DNA from: Pyrus communis
Lineage: Eukaryota; Streptophyta; Magnoliopsida; Rosales; Rosaceae
Reading direction: 5' to 3'
NCBI RefSeq assembly: GCF_963583255.1
Contig: NC_084803.1
Span: 16,937,428-17,001,427 of the forward strand
DNA length: 64,000 nt
Both the position numbers and the translations under genes were made by a program. A model generated the notes under the pieces. That model was not told the origin of the DNA, did no database searches, and saw nothing but the letters and a program-made list of their open reading frames with translations. This document shows positions 35,645 to 46,287 of this stretch, piece after piece (the first letter of the stretch is position 1; the number at the start of each line of letters is the position of its first letter).

Positions 35645-38595
35645 ATGGCGATGGTGACGGTTTCTATGCTCGTTTCGCTCCCCACCCTCACTTCTCCGAA
35701 CCCCCGCCGAGTCAACCGGTGAGTTCATTTCTCTCTCTCTGTCTCTTTCTTTCAACTCGGTCATTCATCAGCTCGCCTCCCTGTAAAATTCACGTCACAC
35801 AAACACCAGGTTTTGGCAAACAACGCCAAAAACGTCGTCGTCCGTGATGGCTGTTGCAAGCGGCCCCGCCAGCAAAGAGCTCGCCACTGCGGGGGTGAAA
35901 TTTGCAGAGGGAGAAGAGAAATTGCCAAAGGTTGTTTTGACCAGCGCCGGCGGCAGGTACATTGTGTTGACTTTGTGGGTTGTGGTTGAATTTGCATTTG
36001 GAAACGGAAATTTGAAATTTTTTTTGTTAATATAATGGGTTGATGAGTTTTGATGCTTGCAGTGAGGCAGATGTATATTTATATGGTGGTGTTATTACTT
36101 CATGGAAAGTCCCAAATGGGAGAGACCTCCTTTTTATTAGACCTGATGCGGTGTTCAACAAGAAGAAACCAATCAGGTTGTTTTCGAATTCGTGGGTTCA
36201 TTTCAAACATAAATTGTTATTCGTGTCTGTTTAAATTTGAGTCATTGAAGGCAATAAGCTTAAGTTCTTGATGTATCTTTTGGGTTTGAGCCACCTATTG
36301 ACTTTGTTATGTTTGCTAAAATGAGAAAAATGGAAATGATCATTCACAAGTTACTTGGTTTACTTTAGAAATATCAAATGTGGTTTCATCTCGTTGTGTT
36401 TTGTATGTTCCAAAGGGGTCTGAAATTCCTTTGATTTGTTTGTTAAGCATGTGCCCTTGAATAATCATTTTGCCTGAAAGCTTGGAATTTTCGTTGAGAT
36501 ACTGACTATTCTCTCTTGGGATAGTGGAGGCGTTCCACATTGTTTTCCACAGTTTGGGCCAGGCCCTATGCAGCAGGTACACTCTAATTCTGTTTCTATA
36601 CTATTGTCTTCTTTCAGTCTTTAATGTTACAAGTTAAATTGATATTAGGGAGCTAGCAGATACTTCGTTCTGATAAGTGCCAGAGTTAGAAACCTAAACA
36701 CTTAAAACCCAGGAAATGGCAGTTGATGGATGTTTTTGTATATAGGCTACTAGGATTTGAAGTTAAATGGTGGTTGATTGATTTCTTGATAAATTTTACA
36801 AACCATATTGCCTGATGTGATATTGTAGTTTAAGTCTAGTGACATTGTTGCTTCCATCAAAGATTCTCGTATGGAGATCCAGATCTTTGTTCTGGCTATA
36901 CGTGACTGCATTATTTGGTTTTTGCTATTGTTCTGAGGCTTTCAATTAACAGCACGGATTTGCAAGAAATCTGGACTGGTCCATCATTGATTCTGAAAAT
37001 GTGCAAGGAGATCCTACCATAACTTTAGAACTAAAGGATGGTGAATACAGTCGCTTCATGTGGAATTTCAGCTTTCAAGCTTTGTACAAGGTCAGTTGCA
37101 CGTATCCCTCTATGAAAATGATAATTGTCTAGCTCCCTTGGCATGCACATTTACTACACAACAATACTATGTTACACCACATGCATAAAATGGTACTTGT
37201 GGTCATAATTTTATTGACTCCATATGATATTGCATTTTCCATAACCTGGATTGGACAAAACTTCTAATGTGTTTCAATGGTTGCAGGTCACTTTGCAAAC
37301 AAAGAGCCTTTCCACTGAGCTTGCAATTAAAAATACAGACAGCAAGCCATTTTCATTCAGCACCGCATTGCATACATACTTCCGCGTAAGTACAATTATT
37401 TTATCCTCAGGGGTTCAGTTATCATTCTGGCATAACTAAATTAGCAGTGTGGTGTAGAGGAATAATTTGAGGTGGAAATGATTCATCTATTCATATATTT
37501 CTTCTAATGACTTCAAAAGTCTGAAAATACTAGGATCCTCAGCAAAGATTATGAAATTGATAATGTAAAATGGGATTGTATAAATGATTGTATCAGTAAC
37601 ATTTAACCTTTATCATGCAGGCCGCTGTACAAGGGGCATCAGTTAACGGTTTGAAAGGATGCAAAACACTAAATAAAGATCCTGATCCCAAGAATCCACT
37701 GGAGGGCAAGGAAGAAAGGCGTGTATCATTTTCGTTACATGCTTTTATCACATGAAAAAAGTGAAATGAGTTCAATGCTTTCCTCAGTTTATTGGCTGGG
37801 TGAATAAGGTTTGATTAGGGCAGTAGGTTTTAATAAATAAAATGCTTTTGTCATAACTTAGTCACTTTTCAGCACTATTTTTTGAAATCTTGCGGCACAG
37901 ACTGCTAGGCATTTCTGATTGGTATCTTAATGACACAGGGATGTGATCACTTTTCCTGGATTCGTGGATTGCATATACCTGGATGCCCCTAATGAGTTAC
38001 ATCTTGATAATGGCTTAGGTGATGTAATATCTATCAAGAACACAAAGTAAGTCTAAATCTTAATTTGATTTGTTTGGTAAAAAATTTTCTCTGTTCCACT
38101 TGTTTGACGCCCCTATCCTTTTTCTCTATGTAGTTGGACGGATGCTGTTTTGTGGAACCCATATCTGACAATGGAAGCATGCTACAGAGATTTTGTTTGT
38201 GTCGAAAATGCAAAGGTAATAACTTCCCTGTTTGTTCGATACTGACTCTGTGAACTTGATCAAAATTGGAATTGTCTATGTGTCGACTAACTACTGAGTG
38301 GTTCTATTTCTCTTTAAGATTAAGATGTCCATAAATCGATATACGTTGCCATCATTAGTCAGCAATGAGATGCTATTTGTATTGAACAATCTTTAGATAT
38401 TCTTCCTCATGTACTATGAACTGTATACCAATTATATATATATATATATATATATATTTTTTTTATCTAATGAATGTACCGATTCTAACTCAAACATAAT
38501 CTCTGTCTCCCTCTTCATGTCCATATCAGATTGGAAACGTACAACTAGAGCCTGGTAATACGTGGACTGCTACGCAACATCTTAGCATTAATTGA
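35645..38595 (+). CDS. Glucose-6-phosphate 1-epimerase-like protein, predicted plastid form
   Basis: Ten exons: 35645-35718, 35810-35956, 36063-36176, 36525-36576, 36953-37090, 37287-37385, 37621-37718, 37939-38046, 38134-38215 and 38530-38595. They give 325 residues. The fold is aldose 1-epimerase type with YLYGGVITSWKVPNG, ISGGVPHCFPQFGPG, QQHGFARN, FSTALHTYFR (catalytic-type His), WNPY and CVENAK (Glu). These enzymes interconvert alpha and beta anomers of hexose-6-phosphates. The first exon adds a Ser/Thr/Arg-rich N-terminus (MAMVTVSMLVSLPTL) like a transit peptide, joined in frame if the acceptor at 35809 is used. A shorter form could start at ATG 35847. The intron after 37718 needs a GC donor, see findings. 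Divergent from the RCC1 gene and convergent with the syntaxin gene. Confidence 0.9.
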
Positions 38596-38787
38596 AGAGT
38601 GCCTGGTCCCCGTTATTCAATTTTGTAAAAATAATATATCATCTTTGTTTTCAAGTCTTTTATTGTTGTTACACAAAGCTTTTAAGCTACAAAACAAGCA
38701 AAGCTCATCAATAATGGATGATCGATCCTGGATATTCCTTCAATTCTGAATATAAGGTTTCCTTTTCAGTTGGTGATCCTGTTGTAT

Positions 38788-38789
<2 letters not shown>

Positions 38790-38833
<44 letters not shown>

Positions 38834-38850
38834 TTCTCTCTCTCTCTCTA
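38790..38850 (+). repeat. C-run plus (CT)n microsatellite
   Basis: A C-run is followed by a long CT repeat with one GCTTT interruption, between the convergent epimerase and syntaxin genes. Confidence 0.9.
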
Positions 38851-39136
38851 GAAAAATCTGGCATTGCACTACAAAAAAGTGTGAGATTAAGCCTGATTTT
38901 CTTAAACAAATTCACTAGAATAAAGCAAAAACTGAATTAACCAAAGTGAAAAAAAATATCACCAGAACAGAGTTTCAAATGCTAAAATCAATAAATCAAA
39001 TCTAGTTCTCATTAAAATTTCTGTCGATTAACAGAACCACGAATCGCGTCAAGAAAAGTAGTCTATGAGCTCAGAAAGCTCACTAAAGACATGCTTTCAC
39101 AGGACTAAACCCTAAATTGTACCGACTCCGTTCTAA

Positions 39137-40036
39137 TCATGAGGCGAACATCGAAATAATGCAAACCATAAGTATAATCAGTCCCACAGCCCACACCCAG
39201 TAAACCCACTTCTTGTTCTTCTTCATCTGGCTGGCATAATGAAGACTATTTGTGCCTCCACTGATGAAATAACCAGCATTCGCCACATTCTCTTCGATAT
39301 TTTCAATGTCTTTCCCTTGTGCCTCAACCAAAACAGCCATGTCGAGAAACACCTGATGAAGCTTAGTCAGACTTCTTTGGATATCCATCACCGCCTCGTG
39401 TCGGACCTTGTTCCCCATATCCAGTTCTGTCTTCCCTTCGAACAACTCAACTTTCAAGCTTCCAGAAATAATCTTTTCAGTCATCTCATCGGATGGCAAA
39501 TCACCCGTTGCGCTGTAGTATCTCCTCTTGAGATCTTCCTTATGATCCGAAACTATCTTCTCTCTCAGATATTGAAAATTGTCCATCAGGTCCCTTAACT
39601 TGACTCTCAAGCCACCGGTGATGGACATTCTAGTTCGATCCGCAGTGCTTCCTTCCTTGTACTCATTGGACTTTTTTCTGTTGATCGCATTAGACTGATC
39701 AAGCGCTTCGAGCCTCGCCTTGATAATCTTCGCTTTCCGAAGCACTGTAACCATGTCAGACTCCATCCGGTCTCTAAGCCCGCGCAGAATCTTGGCGCTG
39801 TGTGTGGACTTTGCCTCTTCGTTCAGGCACTGGAGATCGTGCAAGAGATTGGTGATCTCTTCCATGTCGGCCTTGATTGCTCCGACTTCTTGGAAGAACT
39901 GAGAGAGGTTTTCTTGGCCGGACGGGTTGAGTTTGCCTGCGCCTGCTTCGACATCAAGATCCACTTCGAGGTCCTTCTGCGCCTGTTTCTTCAGTTCCAC
40001 ATAACTTAAGAACGATTTGGTCATCAAATCATTCAT
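39137..40036 (-). CDS. Qa-SNARE syntaxin, SYP112-like
   Basis: A single-exon frame of 299 residues starting MNDLMTKSFLSYVELKKQ, the N-terminus typical of the SYP11 group. Order: an N-terminal Habc three-helix region (about residues 45-170), a SNARE helix (about 205-265) with the zero-layer Gln in VLVEAQGKDIENIE, and a C-terminal membrane anchor (about 273-296, VYWVWAVGLIILMVCI). Such proteins pair with Qb, Qc and R SNAREs to fuse vesicles at the plasma membrane or cell plate. The ILRGLRDRMES and ANAGYFISGGTNSLHYASQMKK stretches match SYP112 better than the cytokinesis syntaxin KNOLLE/SYP111; this assignment is from memory of the family. A leader intron in the 5' UTR (about 40060-40200) is possible. 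No break. Confidence 0.93.
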   Translation of the reverse strand: MNDLMTKSFLSYVELKKQAQKDLEVDLDVEAGAGKLNPSGQENLSQFFQEVGAIKADMEEITNLLHDLQCLNEEAKSTHSAKILRGLRDRMESDMVTVLRKAKIIKARLEALDQSNAINRKKSNEYKEGSTADRTRMSITGGLRVKLRDLMDNFQYLREKIVSDHKEDLKRRYYSATGDLPSDEMTEKIISGSLKVELFEGKTELDMGNKVRHEAVMDIQRSLTKLHQVFLDMAVLVEAQGKDIENIEENVANAGYFISGGTNSLHYASQMKKNKKWVYWVWAVGLIILMVCIISMFAS

Positions 40037-40612
40037 CTTTGCAAAGAATCTGCAAAAGCCACCTGAAAATGTCCAGAAAATTTAACATTCGCTTAGAAAT
40101 CGAAGAAATGAAAACGAAAAATGAAAACCCAGTGAAGGAATTGAAGAAAAGTTAACTGAAGTTTAATTTTACCCTCTCAAATTCAAGAATCGAAATCTTC
40201 TTCTCAAGATTACAGTGCTTCTTCTTCTGTGTTACTCTGCTCCAAGAGATCTGAATTTCACAGAAAATTAACAAACTTCATCAGTGAGAACCGAACCCCA
40301 TGAAGAAATCAGGAAAACAAACAAAACCCATTTGATTAAACTTTCAAATTTCCAAGATTAAGGCCTACCCAGAAAAAAGAATTGAGAAAGAGGAACGAAA
40401 AATTTACAGAAAGTGGGGGAAAAAACATAGAAGAAATAGGAGTGCTCTGTTTCGGTTTCTACCGCCGCAGAGTCGCCGACTATCTTTCTTGTCACTGTCA
40501 CTGCGATTTTGACAGTGGGGGTTTCTGTTTTCCTTTTGTTTAGGGTTAGGGGGAGGGGATGAGTGAGAGGAGAACAGACAACTGAGACGAGAAGGAAGTC
40601 TTCCGATGCACG

Positions 40613-40636
40613 AGAGAGAGAGAGAGAGAGAGAGAG
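40613..40636 (-). repeat. (GA)n microsatellite in the syntaxin 5' region
   Basis: A pure GA run (CT on the coding strand) lies about 580 bp upstream of the syntaxin ATG. CT-rich tracts near starts are common in plant promoters and leaders. Confidence 0.85.
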
Positions 40637-40689
40637 GAGGGATCGCTCTTTTGGGTTGGGTTTCATTGTGTAACCGCTTAAATTTCAAA

Positions 40690-41830
40690 TTGCCGTGGAT
40701 GATGTAGCCGTTAATTTCTCTTTAACCGGTCGATGGTAACGCCGTTATTGATGTGTTAGTTAAACGGTTTTAATGATTTCTTTGGGATTTGGGAGAAAAA
40801 CAGTTAACGATTTGATTTTTTTTTTTTTTTTTTCAACAAACCATATTATTTTGCTAAAGAGGTGGGAGTGGCTAAGGGTAATTATCATTGATAGCCAAAA
40901 ATTAATCCTTAATTTCAAAAATGTTAATTTTTATGAAAGCTTTCAAATATATCAAAAAATTCACTTAAATAGATACAAACACCCTTATAATTTAATCTAA
41001 TTACACCCAAAATCAAAACCCAGGGAGGACGAGAAAACAGTGGAGCCGCACACCAATTGCCAAGCAAACTTCCAAATTCAAAGGTTGTCTTCTCAAAATT
41101 ACCATGGATACAATTTTATCAAGCGATGTTTTGCCCACATTTATTGAATTGTCTTCAACTTCTTTGTCTCAAAATTCCTATTTATTTGTGTTATCGCCCG
41201 AGAGGGTAATACGTGAGCGCGTTCGAGGCGCTAATCAAACAATTTATATGTATTTCCCAATGAGGGGCAAAATGGTAATATTGCATTCTCAGGAATTTGT
41301 TGCTTGCTTATCGAGACAATATTGAGTTATCGATATCGCAGGCTGTAGACCGTAATATCAATAACTTATTCGTTGGGTTCGTTAAGTAAGTGGACAAGTA
41401 AATCCTTTTATGTTAGCATTTTTAGATACTACACGCTTATTCTCGGAGTACGTGACGTTACGAATGTGTAGGTGAAAATTTTTCTATTTTTAGTTTTAAT
41501 TTCAGTACAATTATTCTAACTTTATGTTATATATATATATATATATATCTATGTATTTTGACGTAATGTTATTAAACATATATAAATATTTTCGACTTTA
41601 TGTTTTCATCAAAAGTAGTATATTTTAGTATTGTATTGAAGGAGAACGAAAGTTTGAGTTTGGAGGTATGGAAGAGGAATCATTGCAATCCGATCGTGAC
41701 AGAATGACATTCTCTTTTATGCAACCGCTCTAGCTTGAATTCTTCTTTATATATATTTCTTTCTATCTTAGAGTATTTTATGTATAGCAACATATTTCAA
41801 ATTTCGGGGATGAAATTTTTTTAAGGTAGG
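40690..41830. other. Gene-free AT-rich interval
   Basis: It holds a poly-T run near 40820 and an (AT)n run near 41530. The open frame at 41104-41325 has no recognisable domain. Short stretches near 41440 (GTGACGTTACGAATGTGTAGG) resemble the LTR type that follows. Confidence 0.4.
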
Positions 41831-42655
41831 TAGATCGTGACAACCCGTCCCTACTTCTACGATTTTATTAATTTTAGAAGAGTAAATTGATGAAAATACC
41901 CTAGAGGCGAGATTATTGACTTTCATTGACCGTTAGTTCATGACGCGTTTGAGCTATTACTTTACTGTATTCTCGAATTACTTGACGATACAAATGCATA
42001 GGCGCAAGCGGAATCAAAATTGGAGCTACGATGAAGATTTTGAGGAACTACGAGTCCGAGAAATACTTTTGTGAAAAATTACCATTTTATATTTTATATA
42101 TTTTTTGAAATTATTATATTATTCTATTATCTTTTTAATATTTTCTTATTGGATATTTTGAATATTTATTAATTTATATTTGGCTCGTGGGACCCACACA
42201 TCCCAAAAACTCCCCACTCTCTCCTTACTACGTTTGCTCTCTTCCACCACAAATCGGGGCTCTCTCTCTCCTTTCTATTCTCTCCCGTCTCTCTCACTCT
42301 AGCACTCTCATCTCTTTATACAATCACCGGCGCCGAGACCGAAGCACTTTAACCCCCAGACTCCCTCAGTCGCGATCTCTTACTGGCAGAAACCTCTTAC
42401 TCATTCTTTCTTGCTCTGCCCAGTGACACCATCACTATTTATATTTTCTCCGGTGAGATCTTGAGTTCCGATGATGGTAAGTTCCAAAAACCATCCAAAA
42501 CGTCTTGGATCATGTTTTAGTATATGTTCCTAGCTTTCTTAAAGGTCTTAATGTGGGTTTTGGTACATAATTGCTACGGGGAAGACATCCCAGATTTTCC
42601 CAAGGGCTTCGAGCCATTTGCCGATCAAATCCGACCACGGTCGAGGAAATTAATG
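41831..42655 (+). mobile_element. 5' part of an LTR related to the 20.8-kb solo LTR
   Basis: It starts GTGACAACCCGTCCC, continues with an AT-rich part, a CTCTCTCTC leader-like block and a CCGGTGAGATCTTGAG segment, and breaks off where an unrelated gypsy-like fragment begins. The order of features follows the 20841-23374 LTR, but the copy is diverged and truncated. Confidence 0.55.
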
Positions 42656-43540
42656 GTACATTTCAAATCTTTCAACCCAATTCAACCCAGTTCAAGATCA
42701 AAGCTGTGGAAAGTCAACAAGCGCAACAAAATACGTGCCGATTCATCTACTACCAAAACCAAAGATCATCTACCACATTAAATTCCTTGTGGTCCAATTT
42801 CATTCAAGATCAAGCCTTGACGGCCTTTGAAGAAATTTCAAACAAAAGTCAAGATCAAGCCTCGACGGCCCTTAAAGACATTTCCAGCCCAATTCAAGAT
42901 CAAGCCTTGACGGCCCTTGGATCAACATCTACATCAAGAAACTTCAAAACGCATCCCCTACAAGTGACAAACGCATGTATAAGAGACGCCTTGAAGTGGG
43001 GGCATTTTTAGACATCGAAATTTCGGTAAAATAAATGTTAACCAATACATTAAAATTATAACCTCCACTCATTTCACCTATATCATTCACTTACTTCACC
43101 TATATCATTCACTTATTTCACCTACATCATCCACTTACTTCACCTACAACCTTCACTCACTTCACCAAGAAAATTTGTGGTGGTGATTCATTCTCAAAGC
43201 CTATAAATAGGCTTCTCCATCAAGGTATCAAGGTATTTCACTTACTTCACCTATATCATTCACTTACTTCACCTACAACATCCACTTATTTCACCTACAT
43301 CATCCACTTACTTCACCTACAACATCCACTTACTTCACCTACAACCTTCACTCACTTCACCAAGAACATTTGTGGTGGTGATTCATTCTCAAAGCCTATA
43401 AATAGGCTTCTCCATCAAGGTATCAAGGTATCAAGGATCCTACCAATTCACAAATACATTTCTCTACTCCCAAAATGGAAGAGAATACTCCCCACACATC
43501 CAAATCCTTGAAGCTTTGAAACTCTAAAGCTCTCAAGCTG
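42656..43540 (+). mobile_element. Retrotransposon 3' fragment with repeat-rich LTR (gypsy suspected)
   Basis: At 42800-42925 a segment of the form CAAGATCAAGCCTTGACGGCC occurs three times. A purine tract AAGTGGGGGCA lies at about 42995-43006, followed by GACATCGAAATTTCGGTAAA, a typical LTR opening. The LTR's upstream part is a tandem array of CACTTACTTCACCTACA-type units (about 43068-43360). Two copies of CTATAAATAGGCTTCTCCAT (about 43200 and 43397) look like duplicated TATA regions. The gypsy assignment is inference, since no coding domain is present. Confidence 0.55.
43068..43440 (+). repeat. Tandem U3 repeats with duplicated TATA region
   Basis: Units of about 22 bp (TTCACCTACAACATCCACTTAC) repeat many times. 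The block from there to CTATAAATAGGCTTC is duplicated as a whole about 205 bp apart. Confidence 0.7.
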
Positions 43541-45460
43541 GGGGGTTTCTTCTGCTAGAGTTGCACCAAATGTCTGAATTTACTCCTTTTATCTGGAGCT
43601 GAACTTGATTCAAGGGTGGTGGAGACACTTTGGGTCCATTGTAGGTGCCAGTAGAAACTAAATGCTTCAAAATAAATGATGATGAATGACCAAGTTTGGA
43701 ATGCCAAACGCAATCATCGACTCTAACTCCCATGCATGCAAAAAATCCATGGCTTTTATTTGAATTCAAACTCGCATATGGATATAGGCCAATGTTACTC
43801 CGGCCTGATAAAAGGATCTTCCCCCGAGCGGATATCCTAAACACGAAAGAAATTTGGGTAAAGTGCAAAGAAGTAGTCATTATCGTAAGAAAATTGATTG
43901 ATAGAGAGGATATTTTGAGAAGCACTTTGACAATATAAGGTATTAGAAAGGGTATAAGATTTAGTGGGAGAGTGTATGTAGGATGTTCCTATGTGAGATA
44001 TTTGCAAACCTTGGCAACCATTAACGCCATTGACATTATTTGTGCTTATGTACTCTTGTGCATTGGTGAGTTGACCAGGATCGTTGGTGATGTGAGCATT
44101 GACTTTGGAATCCATAAACTAACTTGTTGGAGCAGTGGGTGCTTAACCTGCACGATGAGACTGAGCAGTAAGAGTCGTGAGGTGAGCACTGGGAACATGA
44201 CTTTTGTAGGAAGTGTTGATGCAATTGTAGCAATCGATCGCATAATACCCATTTCGGCAGCATATTTGACACTTGAGTAGTGGACGGTCAACAAAGGAGG
44301 GACCTGCACCAAGAACACCTACAACATTTCCATTAAGGCGAGGAGGACCTACATTGTTACCATTAGGGCGAAGAGCAAAACCACCACGATGAGGGACACC
44401 AGCACATCCTCTGCCGCATGCAAAACCAGCAGGTACATGAACCCTGTGGCCTCGGTTGGTAGCCATGGAAGTCATGGCAAGAATAGGAGTATCTCCAGAC
44501 AAAGTGAAAGTGAGATGTTGAGTTTCAGCACTAAGGAGCAGTGCTTCCAAAGCTGCATAAGAAATAGGGGTTTTTTAGGCTTGTATGGATGCCATGGTAT
44601 TTTCATACAACGGTCCGACATTATTCATGATCGTAGCAATTAAATCAGCATCAGACATAAGAGAACTAGATAACACTAATTGATTAGCCAAAGTATTAAT
44701 TTTATCAAAAAAAATCAGCAATGCAAAGATCACCACAACGAAGATTGAGAAGTTAGCCAAAAAGTTGAATAACTCAATTGTGAGAAGAAGGTGCGTATTC
44801 TTCCAGCAAAGCTATCCAAGCCTTAGCAGCACTAACACACTTGACAACAACATGCATGATGGGAAGAGAAAGGGAACTGGTGAGCCACGAGAACACCATC
44901 TGGTCTTGCTGAATCTAGGGCTTAAGAAAAGGATTGATGTCATCAGTAAGATGACCTTCATCATCCAACAGAAAGGTAGGTGGACACTTGGACATTCCAT
45001 TAACAAAAGGCATCAAACTTCGACTTCGAAGCAACAGAACAAACTGTGCTCGCCACAAGGGGTAGTTGTGACGATCCAGTTTCAAAGGAAGGAAGGTAGA
45101 AACATTGGTGAGATGAGTGGTAGCGGAAGAGGCCATTGTGTTTGAGGAAGAAATGGTGTCGTTAGACTAGGAAGAAGGTTGATACCATATAAGAATTGTG
45201 CTCGATAGTTTGAGCGTATTGTATTAATGTTTATATAGTGATTACAGATAAAGAGTTTGAATGAAGAACAAACTCTTCAAAACAAACCAAAGATAATTTA
45301 CAGATAATACAATTAACAAATAATCTATTTGAATTCAAAATCATTTAACAGCTAAAGGATTGGATTGTTGAGAAGTTTTAGCTAAGCCTTCCTATTAACT
45401 GATTCTGTTAAGATCTTCAGGGAGTTTCGTGGCGGGAAGCTTGGATTTCAAACTTAGTTT
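43541..45460 (-). pseudogene. Truncated copia element: gag, zinc-knuckle region and pre-integrase part
   Basis: On the minus strand, gag begins at 45136 (FLPLKLDRHNYPLWRAQF, then LLRSRS), is continued by SDADLIATIMNNVGPLYE at about 44660, a Gly/Arg-rich region, a Cys-rich stretch near 44290 and, at about 43700, the GAG-pre-integrase motif WHSKLGHSS. Frames change several times and everything beyond the pre-integrase region is missing. TGGTATCAACC at about 45190-45180 is a primer-binding site, so the sequence to about 45460 is the LTR. The copy is inactive. Confidence 0.8.
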
Positions 45461-45461
45461 A

Positions 45462-45740
45462 TCATTCAGTACAATTGTTGATAGCAAAGACATAGGTTGG
45501 GAGCTTCAGGCCAGTGGAGTGACACATGATGCAAAAGGTGGAAGTGTGTTTTGTGTGTGCCACTAAACCAAATGCGTGGTTTGGATGGCTACACAAAAGT
45601 TTTTTTGTGTCCAAAATCATAACATCTATCTTGTTTGGAACATAACCACCAACACGACTAAATTTTTCATAACAAGGTAAGAGAGGGATATGATCACGAA
45701 CATGAGATAAATGATAGATGTTCTCAACCAACTCAATCAC
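45462..45740 (-). other. Unrecognised 92-codon open frame
   Basis: The frame abuts the copia LTR. The segment PLLPCYEKFSRVGGYVPNK faintly recalls the PLLxPRE...GGYxVP stretch of plant cytochrome P450s, but the rest does not follow that family. It may be a gene fragment or chance. Confidence 0.25.
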
Positions 45741-46287
45741 ATGTCACAACTTATGGATTTTTTTTCTTTACATTCATGTCATGTTAATGAATCGTATTTG
45801 GCAGACCTCAATTTAACTAAATTAACTAAAGCAATGTGCACTATCAATTTTATTAAAGTTCACAATTCCCTTTCTATAATTTAGATGAATTTATTGTAAT
45901 TTATATTTTTTATTATTATTTAAATTTACCCTCATATGCCTTAATTGAGAAAAATTGGGCCTAGAAGTCTCAACTTTGTTTTCCACATCATATTTCCCCA
46001 AATTGGGCCCTCCTTGTAAATCATTTTGGACCAAATCCAGCCCACAATGTATAATGGAGCAAACCAGGGACCCACATATACGCTCCAGTTGGTTAATTGG
46101 TTTACTCTCCACGCCAAACGTCCAGGAAGCGAGGAGCGAGCCTCCCTCCCAATGTTCCCGTTTAAAGTTAAACCCTAGAATTTTCAGGGTTTAAGCTCCC
46201 ACAGAAAATCTGAGAATTTTCAGTTTTTACACGCCCATGATTTCTCTACCTTGAAAGAAAATCCGACCAAATCTCCAAACTTTTACC

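Noticed and set aside
41104..41325. 73-codon gene
   Set aside because: No recognisable domain, and neighbouring sequence looks like LTR debris.
43068..43440. CRISPR-like array
   Set aside because: The units are contiguous tandem repeats without unique spacers, in a plant LTR with TATA boxes.
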